Assembly: GCA_032622095.1 (NCBI GenBank)
Contig: CP136064.1
Location: 129,193,605-129,257,604 of the forward strand
Direction: 5' to 3'
From: Siphonodentalium dalli
Lineage: Eukaryota; Mollusca; Scaphopoda; Gadilida; Siphonodentaliidae
Length of the DNA: 64,000 nucleotides
The notes beneath the pieces were generated by a model. The model did no database searches, was not told the origin of the DNA, and was given only the letters and a program-made list of their open reading frames with translations. Positions 49,101-60,971 of the stretch are shown here, in pieces. A program made the translations under genes and the position numbers. The first letter of the stretch is position 1; every line of letters starts with the position of its first letter.

Positions 49101-51572
49101 AAATCAGCCATACTTTTGCAAATCTTGGGTGTGGAGTCAGTGAGTTGAGCTATGGGCTTTTCGGTGCTCAACGGCAGTTTCTGTTTTTGTTTCGAACTTG
49201 AACGTAATTTATCTCTAGTTGCTGTTGTTAGCATGAAATAAGCAGAAGACACATATAGGCACATCTGAAGGCTCTCGGTTGGTAGTTTCCGACAAAGCTA
49301 TTATTGTCGTATAATCACCTAATGTACTCACGCAGTGCATTGGATTTTAACTAGATGTTATTCAAGGACGAGCAAATGTAAATTTTCTCAGTTTCAGAAA
49401 AGTGTACCCGGTTTTCTTGCATGTATGTTAATACCAACGATGAATCCCACAAATATTAGCTCTTATTCTTATATTTGGAGTTAGTATACACCAATAGAGC
49501 ATGTTGACATGGAAGCTGTCTGTAAGGTCAAAGCATGATATTCCTTTATTCCCTTTGAGTACCGCATTGTTCGATATCCAGTCAATTAAGTGTCGTGACC
49601 AGCTGAATTTCGGTATAATTAACTTAGTATGATGGCATTACATGAGCAGTACAGGAGTGCCGGAGTCAAGTGAACAATTCTTATACAAACCCATTAAGAG
49701 GGACGATATCAAGATGAAGTAATAAGAACTATTGCTCAATACCGACAGCCTAATTGTTGAGTTACGGATTTTCTCCAGTCTAGTCACCCGATTGGGCAAT
49801 TTCCGATGTACATATAATGGATTTGGATATTTTCTAAACAGGTCAGCATCAGATGAATTTATCTAATTTTCGTGGTTTCTATGTTTCCACTCTCATGAAT
49901 TCTCGGGTAACAGCTACTGTTCGCAAAATATTCGTATTGTATCACCATTCCTGGTTCTTTTGTTAACAGGGAACAAATTTGTTTACAACTAGTCACTGAA
50001 ATCCACAATAGGAGCGTTATCAATGAAACTAGCCAATTTGGATTATCTCTCCATTTAACCTTCTCAGTCACCATCTTAAATTTAGATGCATATGCTTAAT
50101 AGTATGTCAATGTATCATGCCATGATTGCCAAATGAATAGATATTATAATTTATTGGAAAATAAGGTTGCTATTACCCACTGATTTCAAACCGCTGTGAT
50201 TAATTTAAGGCGAGTGTGAAAAATCATCAATTATTATAATTTAGGTGCCGTTTTGGGAGCCATCTTAGATTTTGAGTAACAGCTACTGTTCACACAATAT
50301 TCATATTGTATCAGCATTCCTGGGTCTTTTGCCAACAGGGAACAAATTTGTTTACCAGTAGTCACTGAAAACCACCTTAGGAGCGTTATCAATGAAACTA
50401 GCAAATTTGGATGATTTCTCAATTTAACTATCTCAGTCACCATCTTGAATTTAGATGCATGTGCTTAATAATAAGATAAGATAAGATAAGATATATGTCA
50501 ATGTAACATGTCATGATTGCCGAATGATTAAATATTATAATTTATTGGAAAATAAGGTTGCTATCACCCACCGATTTCAAACCGCTGTGATTAATTGTAG
50601 AGACGAGTGTGAAAAATCATCAATTGTTAGAATTTCGGTCGCCGTTTTGGGAGCCATCTTAGATTTTGATCTCCAAATTTCACTGTAATGAGGAAGTGTG
50701 ATGCAATGTAATCATTGATGGCAAACTATAATCATTTTACTACCTAAAATTTCCTCCCAGACTCAATGCCAACTCTGAAATTGTTCATGGTTATCATTTT
50801 GATGATTTTATCTCATTTTCGTGGTTTCATTCTCTTGAATTCTTGGGTATAAACAGCCATTGTTCAGAAAATATTCATATTGTTTCATAACTCCATGCTC
50901 TTTCGCTAACAAGGAGCAAATAAATTCACATGTATTCACTAAACCGGACATTATGAGTGATATAAAAGAAAACTGGACAGATTGTAATGATTTCTCTAGT
51001 TTGGCAACCATTTTGGCCGCCATCTTGAATATAAGTGCACTATTTTGGTTGTAATTATATATTAAAATTGTTGCACATTTTCTTCATCAAATTCAGCTAT
51101 GTTCTGGCTAACACTTGGCTCGAGTCACAAAATCGATTTTTGGTAAAATGTCGTAGCATATTTATGAATTCACATTTTGACGAATCTTGGTGGGAATAAG
51201 ACCCAAAGTAGGACATATTATCACGTTCAAATGGTTAGGTATTAACATTTATTTAAATCTAAGTTGCTATTAGCCACCGATTTCAAACAATCGTGAATTT
51301 TTTAAAAGACAAGTGTGAAAATTCATAAATATTCCGAATTTCGGTCGCCATTTTGGCGGCCATCTTGGTTTAATGTGGTCAATTGTTCTGTCAAGGTGAA
51401 GCCTGTTGTAATGGTATCACAACTGTAGAGAAATATTATATTTCCTGTCATAAATTCATTACTAGCTATTAATCAAACTGGCGCAGTGCCTACCCATTAG
51501 CATAGTCGCTATATTTCTTCACAAAATGCACACGCGGGAGCCAAAAAATGGACATAAGAGCCTCTACTATAC
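46125..51572. repeat. 5.4-kb divergent inverted repeat with AAGATGGCGGC motifs
   Basis: The outer ends are complementary: AGTAGAGGCTCTTATG at 46125 and CATAAGAGCCTCTACT at 51572. Both continue through TGCATTTTGTGAAGAAATAT and AGCGACTATGCTA. The arms (46125 to about 47450 and about 49860 to 51572) remain alignable by eye but are clearly diverged, with indels. Both carry repeated cores of the type CAAGATGGCCGCCAAAATGG. The right arm also contains three direct units, near 49860-50074, 50234-50443 and 50808-51023, each with a GGAACAAATTTGTTTAC-like or related block. The ~2.4-kb centre shows no recognisable gene. This may be a decayed element with long inverted ends. Confidence 0.8.
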
Positions 51573-51816
51573 AACTATTGGAATATGAGTCATGAAATTT
51601 CCAACTATTGAAAATTATGGTCCTCATGGGGGTGTGAGACACCCCCTATTGCTAATAATTCAGGTGTGGCGACATGAGTTCCCCAACGCAGAGGCTACGC
51701 TCTCTGGGCGAGAGGGTGGCCAGATGAGTACTGTCCGGAAAGCCTAAGTGCGCACGAGAAACGCCCTTGGTAGCTGGAAGAAATCATTACAATTTGTTGA
51801 GTATTGTTTGATTTAT

Positions 51817-52195
51817 TGATATTTTTTTATATCATAAAATGTTGGTGAATTAGTAATATCACAAACGATTTTATAATATCACAAAATGGAATTAGTGATA
51901 TCATAAATTAATTTTGTGATATCATAAAACGAATATACGATATCACAAAATAAGTAAGCAGTTAGTGATATCAATAATTCGATTTTATGATATCACAGAA
52001 TTAGCTATTGATATCACAAAATGAATTAGTGATATCACAAATTCAATATTATGATTTCACAAAATGAATTTATGATATCACAAATCGGAATTAGTGATAT
52101 CTTTAAATCATTTTGTGATAACAAATATTCGAATTAGTAATACCATATGTTCATTTTGTGATATCATAAAATGAATTAGTGATATCACTAAATGG
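51817..52195. repeat. TGATATC tandem array 2
   Basis: Same 21-22-bp repeat as 41528-41935, for example TGATATCACAAAATGAATT and TTAGTGATATCACAAATTC. The two arrays flank a 10-kb segment that includes the 5.4-kb inverted repeat and the broken reverse transcriptase. Confidence 0.9.
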
Positions 52196-52995
52196 GATAT
52201 ATATATTCCCTGATTCTACAGATTCACTGTAATACATATACAAGTTCCCAAAATATTTCATTATACCCATTGACAGACGAAGCCCTGTGTGTGTATACCG
52301 ATTTGGATTTATATATGAAGAAAGAGTGCTACATTTTTTAACATTTGTTTTGTCTGTCAAAATAATGACGATGAATTAGCATGCCGGGCCCACGAACTTT
52401 GCAACCAGAGAAATATATACGGAACTTGGCTATATACATGTGTATGGCGCGAGGGCCATACACACAATCGTTTGTCGTTCCGTTGATAACATATTTCCCC
52501 AGTCTTGCAAACCCATTATGAAACCACTACCTTAACAACAGATTGCTATGTACGGCTTCAGTATTCCCAATTTAAGAAAAAAAAAAACAATGACCGACTA
52601 ACCGGTTATTCAAATTGTCAAATGATATTGGATTTAGACGAGCAGAATAGAGATATTTGCATAGATATTTGCATACTGGCATCGGATATGTAGTCGCCAA
52701 TAGAATATCGGAACATCAGATCTGTCTCATACCCCGGAAACTCGGATTGCGACGCGTGCATGGGAGATAGAGCGGAATTGGCGCCATGGTGAGTCCCGAT
52801 CTAATGGCTTCTCCATATATACTCGTGAATTATCCTGTGGGAATGGAATACCGTGGTAGTCCGTGACATTAATTTAGCTGCTGAACTAATTATCGTGATT
52901 GCTTGTGATAAGATATTAAGTTTCCACGCGAGACGATTTACAAATCACACGACGTTCGATCCATATTCTCGTCGGATTTCGTGACGTGGGCCACG

Positions 52996-53077
52996 ATGGC
53001 TGTCAGGCCCCGAAGACGCAGCCGTACTGTTCTCATCGCCATAGATGATAGCGAGTTTTCGGAATATGCCTTCAATT
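52996..53077 (+). CDS. Universal stress protein family, first coding exon (partial gene)
   Basis: The exon encodes 27 codons plus one base. It starts MAVRPRRRS and continues RTVLIAIDDSEFSEYAF, then N. This is the first beta strand of the universal stress protein (USP/UspA) fold. It includes the aspartate that normally contacts ATP in nucleotide-binding members and the S-E-x-S-E-x-A-F helix start. The start codon has A at -3 and G at +4. Reading is open to AATT, followed by the splice donor GTAAGT at 53078. Joining T to a following GG or AT would give W or Y, as is usual after this motif. Family members are about 150 residues, so most of the protein is missing. No later exon was found in the window: either the intron is long, the gene continues outside, or it is a remnant. 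I am confident of the family, less so of integrity. Confidence 0.7.
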
Positions 53078-53089
53078 GTAAGTTTAATA

Positions 53090-53590
53090 ATTGTCCTCCG
53101 AAAAGAATGACTGTCGAAATGAGCGGTGTCGAAATGAGCAGTGTCCATCCGTCCAAAATAATTGTTGTCTGGGTGATAACTTGAATATTTTACAAGCTTT
53201 TTTAAATTTCATAAATGGTTTACATACGATAAAGTCCTGGTCAAGTTCGAATTTGGGTCTGGCCAGACAATTTTGACAGAGTTATTTCCCTTTTTGTATT
53301 TGCAGATTATTATTATTATTATTATTATTATTATAATGTCCTATGATAACTTACATTTAACCTATTGCTTTCAAAGTTGGTATCTGGATTACTCACATGG
53401 AAAAGCAGGTCAATTTCGAATATGGGTCCGGTCCAATCTTTTTGACATAATTATGCCCCATTTTGACTTAGAATTGCTGTTTATTTTGACGTCCGAGTGA
53501 TAACTTTATAGTTTTATTGTTGTCTGCATGGGTGACGTCAAATTTAGAAACTGGATTATTGACATGAAAATACAGGTTAAAAATAACAGA
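53090..53590 (+). repeat. Diverged tandem repeat in the USP intron
   Basis: Three diverged units start with GTGATAACTT or ATGATAACTT near 53174, 53343 and 53500. They contain GGTCAA-TTCGAAT-TGGGTC, GACAGAGTTATTTCCC (or a diverged form) and ATTGTTGTCTG. A GTCCATCCGTCCAAAATAA segment precedes them. The repeat lies directly after the splice donor, so the intron has been colonised. A (TTA)n run lies at about 53306-53334. Confidence 0.65.
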
Positions 53591-54986
53591 TATGAATCGT
53601 GGACATTTGGCCGAAAAAGCTTCTATTAAATAATATAGATTGTATTTAGAATTGTTCTCATATAATCCTGGTACAGTAAAAAGAGGGCAATTTGTAGCAG
53701 AACAGAAATTTTGCGGAAAAGTTCGGAGCCTACAAAGAGGACGAAATTTTATCGTGTTAAGTATAGCACCCTCAATCAACGGTAAGTAACGGTAAGAGGA
53801 ATATTATATGGTCAGAAATGATTATTTTTCAAACTAATATGGCCTATAAATCGGTGTCTTCGCATATAGACGAACGCGAACCTAAAATAAATACGTTATA
53901 AACGGGATAAACAAAACCATGATGCTGAAATGAGTTTGGTATGTTTGTAAGACAATGAAGTTAACATCATATATACATTTCTTCAAATTGAGTCTGAATC
54001 TGGGCTAGCAAACTCTCCACCCAAGCGCTTTTGCTCACTGCTTCATTCTTTTTAGGTTCATAACAATTGGTGTTCGCGAATCTTGATGCCATGTGGTTCC
54101 CCAATGTTCTATATGGCTGCCAATTCAAACGCGAACAACTTATCGTCCGCTAATTCAGTACTGTTAGAATTCCAACAAATGATGAAAGTTAGATGTAATA
54201 TTGAATTAGAAGTATAAAAAAAATGGTATCTTTTGGATTTCCATGTGGAAATTCCTCAGACAATATTATAGGAATTTGCATCCTTCTTTTCAAAAGTTAT
54301 ATATACTCATGTAAACTGAGATCTAATAGACCCAAATATAGCTGGCTTCTTAGTACGGCTAAAATGTTATAAAACAATGTAGAAGTTAGGTACTTTGCAT
54401 TAAAACAAATTAGACTGAACTTTCAAAATAGATGGAAAACAATTCAAGAACTATTCCATAATTGAGTGGTCACGGTGCTGCAGATAGAAATCCTAAATAT
54501 AGTATATCTATTACTCACCCATTTTCAGCTTATGACTCATATATAATAGAGAACATTGAACCAGTATGCTGAGCGTTGTAGTTTACACCATAATTATTGT
54601 AAACAAATTACAGTATAATGGAGAGAAATCTTCTTCACCTCATTCAATATATGCATATATTATTATAAATTATGAAATATACAAAGAATTGAAAACTTAA
54701 CTATTCTACTAATCAGTTAACCAATTGTACAACTATAAACTCTTCCTAGTGTTAAGAACAACTGGTAACAGGACATTAATGATATCTACTGTACCGTGCT
54801 TTCCATTTGAGCTTTTAGAAATTATATGAATTTTCCTTCTTTATATATATAAACACATGTATATTATAGTATGATTTGTTAAAAACGCGACATATAATAT
54901 ATGCAAGAATGATTTTCATTCAAAAACTTATTATGATTATTGCTCAATGATTTAGTATGTTTCCAATTTAGAATTTGGAACTTAGA

Positions 54987-55021
<35 letters not shown>

Positions 55022-55667
55022 CTATATATATATATATATATATATACATATAGTCTGTCTGATGCAGGCGCGAGCCCCCTTTGAGTGATTCGTATTTTTT
55101 CCTGGTATTCCGGTCACATTATGAATACACTATAGTAATGAACCCATCTAGTTGGTGAACATGCAGTGAATCGTGGATGTCGGAATAATCCTGAGTCACT
55201 CATGGGTCTGTTCGCGCTGGTACACGAGCAACTGTTACGCCGTCAATCCGCTAGGGACCTTAACTCAATTGAATTGTTTTTTGAAACTTTAAAAATATTT
55301 GTATACGCAATAAATGTATTGACTCCATTTATATGCAATAAAACTATTTGACTTTATTTGACTTTGACTTGAATGATATGTAAATATATGACCATGTATT
55401 TAGACCCAAATAAAAACATTAAAAAAAAAATTATCGTCCGTAGAGCTTCTTCAGGTGTTGAAACAATCATACTGTCACAGGTCGAAATAATTCTTTCATC
55501 AGACATTTTAAATTGTTGGTTTACACACATAGCACTCACACATGCATGCTCGTGATTTGTCATAAAACATCGGACCGGGAAGTCTCTATACCACCGACTG
55601 ATGTCAATGATTTTCCTCCCACTCAAAACGTTTTTTTTTAGTTTGGCCATATATATATAACTAGAAG
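53591..55667. other. Unassigned AT-rich stretch
   Basis: No second USP exon is recognisable in any frame here. An (AT)n run occupies about 54991-55046. Nothing else is supported. Confidence 0.45.
54991..55046. repeat. (AT)n microsatellite
   Basis: Alternating AT interrupted once by GC (TATAGCTATA). Confidence 0.95.
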
Positions 55668-56509
55668 GTGACCCGACTTCGTCCGGGCTTTGACCTTGAA
55701 TTGTCCATTTTGAAGGTCAAGTGGGGTCCAAAACACTGCCCGGACAAAAGTACCCGACAAATATGCCCGTCGAAATCCATCCGGTTTTATCCGATTTGAC
55801 CTTGAATTGATCATTTTGAAGGTCAAGGTCAGGTCGGGGTCACGACTCGACCCGTCCAAAACACTCAGTGGACAAAAGTAACCCCACGTATCAAATTTCG
55901 TCGAAATCCCATCAAAATTGGCGATATGACCTTGAATTGACCCGATTTCTAGGTCAAGGTCACGTCGCACGGGCAAATGAATATGCTTGAATTGATCATT
56001 TTGAAGGGCAGGGTCAGGTCGGGGTCACGATTTGATCCGTCCAAAACACTCAGAGGACAAATGTAACCCTATGTATAACATTTCGTCGAAATCCCATCAA
56101 AATTGGCGATTTGACCTTGAATTGACCCGATTTCAAGGTCAATGTCACGTCGCACGGGCAAATGAATATGCTTATGAGACTCCCCATACGAAAGTACCCC
56201 CCACATACCAAGTTTAATCGAAATCCCGTGATATTCGGGCGTTTGACCTTGAAATGACCCGATTTCAAGGTCAAGGTCACGTCGCACGGGCAAATTAATA
56301 GGTTTATACCACTCCCCGGCCGAAGGTACCTCCACATACCAAGTTTAATCGAAATCCCGTGATATTCGGGCGTTTGACCTTGAAATTACCCGATTTCAAG
56401 GTCACGTCGCACGGACAAATTAATAGGCCCATGCCACCCCCCCGGCCGAAAATACCCCCACATACCAAGTTTCATCAAAATCGGCTCAGCCGTTTTCGAG
56501 TTCATCGCG

Positions 56510-56543
<34 letters not shown>

Positions 56544-56570
56544 TCTTCCAAAATATATAATAGAAGTGGC
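55668..56570 (+). repeat. AAGGTCA-rich repeat, long copy with internal units
   Basis: It starts AAGGTGACCCGACTTCGTCC and ends with TTTTCGAGTTCATCGCGA, a (CA)n run and ATCTTCCAAAATATATAATA. In between are about five diverged modules. Each pairs TTTGACCTTGAATTGACC with TTTCAAGGTCAAGGTCACG, separated by GGGCAAATTAATAGG or a variant, CCACATACCAAGTTT and TCGAAATCCC. Fragments occur at 676-835 and 4655-4740. The tail style resembles 3' ends of some invertebrate retroposons, but the class is unproven. Open frames across it are by-products of the repetition. Confidence 0.8.
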
Positions 56571-58133
56571 ATATCGATCACAAATAATCTTAAAGTTAAG
56601 ACCTATACGTTGTGATCCGCAGTTGGTCCGAAATGTGGATGGGATCTAGTTCATGTATATATTATTATAAACACATTTAACTGAATAACACCTTGCTAGC
56701 ACGGAGGGGTGTTTCAGAAATGGTAGTAATTAATAACCAACTGGTAAGCTATAGCAGTGACGTGGCCAGTGCATGGTTGCAAGATTGGCGGGGTGTCCGC
56801 TACTAACTGTAAACCGCCACGACCGGACTATATATACATTTCTAATTGCTGTAACAAAAAATATATTTACATAGAGTTGAACATCATTTGCGATTCAAAT
56901 AACCCAATCGCACTGTAGACAATAATCATGTTGAGACAATTAGTCCGAACATTTTCACATCGAGGATAATAGTAAATGATTATACTCAGTTTTTTTTATA
57001 TAAATGCTTATGTCAGCTATTATTATTATTTACTTGCCTTTCTATATTATTATGTTATAATTTGATTGTAAAATGTATTGTATATGTACCCCGTATATAT
57101 ATCGGCAAGATAATAATACATAATATGTGTTATTTTATTATTATTATTATGTATATTATCATAGCATGTATATAGTATACGGACCGCGCGGGCACACCGG
57201 GATCCGCGAAAGAACATATCATATCACTGTGAACCGGCCCACAGACCCCTGGGGGAATTACTAAAATAACAATTATATATTTTAGTAATTTTCCCCAGGG
57301 GTCTGTGAACCGGCCGTCTGTTCACGTGTTGTTCATTATAAACGCTCTTTATTAGAAGTCGTTGATTTGGTTTTTATTAAAACATATAGGCAGAATGTCG
57401 TTCAACGTAACATACTTTCGAAGTGCATACGCAGTTTGTTAATTATAACAGGCGTTTAGCATATTTGTAAACAGAACCAGAGCAAATGGCATTAACATCA
57501 TTTATATATGGCTTCTACAAGTATGTCTCAGATTGGAAATAAGTCTATTGGGAGCGCGATATGAAGTCCTATTCACATTTTAGCAATATAAATAAAGAGC
57601 GTTTTGTGTTAGTATTCCGTGAATGTTGGCAATTAATAAAGAGCGTTTAGCTCAGTGCTTCCATTGTGGTGTATTGTATGTGTATGTCGTCGTGGCGACA
57701 TATTCGGTTTCCTGGTATTATAGATGCTTCAAAGGCGTATAATGTATTAGAACCTATAATATCAGCATTGAAAGGTGCGAACATATGTCTCGCGTCGCCT
57801 TAGTGCCATGTTATATGGACGACGGTTCACATTCCGAGTTACGATGTATAAGTCCCTTTAATAACTGAAATAAAATATTTGAGCTCGTTACGTTTGTATA
57901 AAATAGGCATTGGAAGCATGCAGCTATGTGTGGATGGGGTCTGACGCGAAAACACAGTTAAAAAGCGCGCTCGTGCAGTTAAGAATATATGCACCATTCA
58001 TTATACTGATTATCGCCCTTGCATTAAAATATCATAATTATCTTAGACACGCCCTAGTATCTGTCACCAGACACTGTACCTAGGCATATAACATACACAG
58101 AACCAACATTTTATGTGCATAGCTGTAATAAAT
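56571..58133. other. Mostly unassigned stretch
   Basis: A small hAT-like hairpin lies at 57240-57307. AATAAAGAGCGTT-type motifs lie at 57341 (inverted), 57590 and 57636. GTGGCATATCGATCACAAAT near 56566 matches segments of the 58-63-kb duplication. No gene is recognised. Confidence 0.4.
57240..57307. mobile_element. 68-bp hairpin element with 8-bp target duplication
   Basis: CACAGACCCCTGGGG at the left and CCCCAGGGGTCTGTG at the right form inverted ends. The stem continues inward through AATTACTAAAATA / TATTTTAGTAATT to a tiny loop. AACCGGCC is present on both sides (57232-57239 and 57308-57315). An 8-bp duplication suggests a hAT-mobilised miniature element. At 68 bp it is unusually small. 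Confidence 0.8.
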
Positions 58134-60630
58134 TGTCGAGAGCCAGTCTAAAAGCGCGCGAACTTAAATTACTACTTAAGTAGGACTTAATCTTGTTTTG
58201 TGAAACGCGTTCTTGAAACGGAAAAGTTACATCATAAGATCCGCCTTAGATCTTAGATTAAGTCCATCTTAAGATAAACTTATGACATTGCTTCATGAAA
58301 CAGACCCCAGATCAGAGAAATATAGAAGAGATCGGTGGTTTATACTTCAAAAACGTTTCTTTGTCAAACTTAGAATCCTAACTGTTTCAGTCTAAAAAGA
58401 CGATCTTTAAAATCAGTAATTTGGAAACACCCGCTCTTAAAAACAAAACGTTCTTTACAATAACAGGTTTACGCTGATAGAGCGTATAACAGTGTGAGTA
58501 TCGGGTGCACTGGTCCGATCCCCGACCCGTTTTTACATTTTGTGAAAATGGCTTCATATGGATATAAATTATGCCTCCGTCTGAAGGTTTTGTTTGTCCA
58601 ATTAAAACAAAAATTATGCAGACGAGTCCTCTCGAGCAGGGAACAATCAACTGAATATAGTACACAGTAGATAGCATACCTGGTCAGCTGGGCCCTGTTT
58701 CATGAAAGCAACTTATGACATAGTTGGGACTTAAGATGGTCATAAGTTCAAACTTCAGTCATAAGTGCGTTTCACGAACAATGTCTTAACTCAAGATGGT
58801 CTTAACTTTGGTCATTAACTTTAAGACTGCTGTGAGGTGTCATAAGATAATCTTAAAGTTAAGACCCACGCGATAAGTGGCATATCGATCACAAGTATGG
58901 CGGCCTATGTTATTTTGCAATTACGGAGATTATGTACATTGTCTGGATGGACAATTCGTCGCCTGGTATACAGGGTCGTGGCTACATAGTGAGAGGGGGT
59001 GTTCGCCTCGAAATGTCCAACTACACCCCCCTTAAACAACACAAAATTATCTTTGGGTTTAAATATTCCAACTGGTACCATCAAACTTTCCAAAACGAAA
59101 GTTTGGAGAGTGCAAACCCCCCTCACCGTATAACCATAGGGTTAGTTTGGTAAAAACAATTCAGAGCACATGCTTATCATCAGGGACGTGGCGAATGGGG
59201 TTTGTGTGCTGTCTACCCCCCCCCCCCCCCCCCACACACAGACCACACTTTGGTCAAATTTTTTTTTTTTTAGAATTTAGAATTTATTTATTTATTATAG
59301 TGACATTATGCATATAAATATAACATCCCGGCCAATAGGGCCTATAAGTCACTTTGAATACGATTAATAATTAATTATTTGTGCACATGTGTGTTTAGCA
59401 ATTTAGCGATTGACAATGTCGTGCTTGACAACAACATTAATCGTACACTATATATAGGTTTCAATTGTTTGAATTTCTAACTAGTAAAGGAATGTGTTGT
59501 TTTAGACAAACAGCAGCAACCGAAAAATCACACAACTTTAGGGGCGTCAGGTTAGAAATTTCGAACTGTTGGAATATTTGAGCTACCAAATGGAAAGTTT
59601 AAATCAACGGGTGGGGTGGACATGGCATTTCACGAACATAGAAGTTTGGCCCCGGTTCAATCAAGGGGCAGGTGCAGTTGGAAATTTCACGAATGTACCC
59701 CCCCCCCCCCACAGAGACCAACTAGCCACCCCCAGCCTCGTCGAATGTAGGATATAGTCCAATTATCAGCTGTATATGTGACATATAGATAATATAATAT
59801 TATAAAATTGTATTACCCACGAATTAAACTTTTGAGAAGAATTATGGCCCTAGCTCAAAGCTCACAATCTCCTCTATGTTATTCCATATGGGTGCGGGGG
59901 AGATGGGGTAAAATGAGATCGATGAATGTATTGATTATTTCCTTTTTCCAAATTTCCGTCGGCTGTTTACAAAGCAGATATGTCATATCGGAAAGGTAAC
60001 AGAAACGCTCTTTATCAAAATATGTTTTCGAAATACATGTAGTGACAATTTTCTATAGAGAATATTATTTATTGAGTTTATGCCCACGCCCATATGTCGT
60101 GATTTTCAAGGCTGTCCAAATTGTTGTCATGTTTTTTTTTTTTGCAGGGGTGGGATGACCGTTGTACAGCATACTGTGTATATGATATACACACCCGTAG
60201 CGACGACACCCCTTAATACGAGTGTGCTAATGAAAACGTAGTTATATATATTTATTATATACTTTCCCGTGAATTATAAGATTTTAGCAGTGCATGAGAC
60301 ATAAGTGATATCCCACTCGTGGAAATTCAATGTTTTGTCATCACTCATGAGATATAACTCATATCCACTGAAAAAGTGTGGATATCCTCTATATATACAT
60401 GGTATGACAATCGCATAAAACATCTGCATACAAATAATAAAAAGTTACTCCAACAAATATTTTTCATTTCCCCTTTGAATCGAAAAATGACCTATGTGTG
60501 CCCTGATGACATCGCCGATTTATTTTATTATTGCTACACGTAGAGAGCGGTGGTCGATAATACACGAGTTATGTCGGCTCACACACAAAAAATCGCCGTC
60601 TGAACATTGCTCTCAGTGAATTAAACTAAG
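58134..60630. repeat. Segmental direct duplication, copy A
   Basis: It matches 60972-63895 in order and orientation. Landmarks are CAGTCTAAAAGCGCGCGAAC, GGGCCCTGTTTCATGAAAGC, TATGGCGGCCTATGTTATTT, AGGGACGTGGCGAATGGGG, CAAACAGCAGCAACCGAAA, CTCACAATCTCCTCTATG and GAGAGCGGTGGTCGATAATA. Segments absent from copy B include about 58320-58687, 59265-59430, 59968-60145 and 60250-60400. It contains GACGTGGC-type modules with poly-C runs. No gene is recognised. Confidence 0.85.
59265..59372 (-). mobile_element. LINE-type 3' tail inserted in copy A (minus strand)
   Basis: On the minus strand it reads GGCCCTATTGGCCGGGATG, then TATATTTATATGCATAATG, and ends in ATAAATAAATAAA and a poly-A run. That is the style of a 3' end of CR1/L2-like LINEs with short tandem tails. 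Copy B lacks it at the matching point, so it arrived after the duplication or was lost from B. The assignment is by style only. Confidence 0.45.
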
Positions 60631-60971
60631 TCATGCATCGATCCATATAATTGTATTGTCTTATTTCTGACCTCCGCCACTCGCCAGTAAATGCAAAGCT
60701 CGTCATTTTAAGAGCCTGCGACGTACTCATGTTCGAATTCACATCGTGGAACTCATACAAGTCTAAGATCCATATGCGAATATAAGGCCACTGACTATAG
60801 ACTCTAAGATACATGCGCTGATTCGCCCCACACCCACCCCTGTCGCTATCCAGCATCCCCTGTCACACAATAATGTCCAACTCGGACTCGGCACTTTCTC
60901 GATAACCTCTCAATGCCGTACATAAAGATTGTACAAACCCCACATTTTTTTGTTCCGGGCTGTAGAAAGTT

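Noticed and set aside
52766-52796. Alternative USP first exon ending in CCATG with donor GTGAGT
   Set aside because: ATGGGAGATAGAGCGG leads to a plausible donor, but the peptide is only about nine residues and cannot be distinguished from chance. It could be a 5' untranslated exon.
55166-55351. 61-codon open frame after the (AT)n run, considered as a USP exon
   Set aside because: None of the conserved USP motifs (for example the G-x2-G-x9-G-S/T loop) are present.
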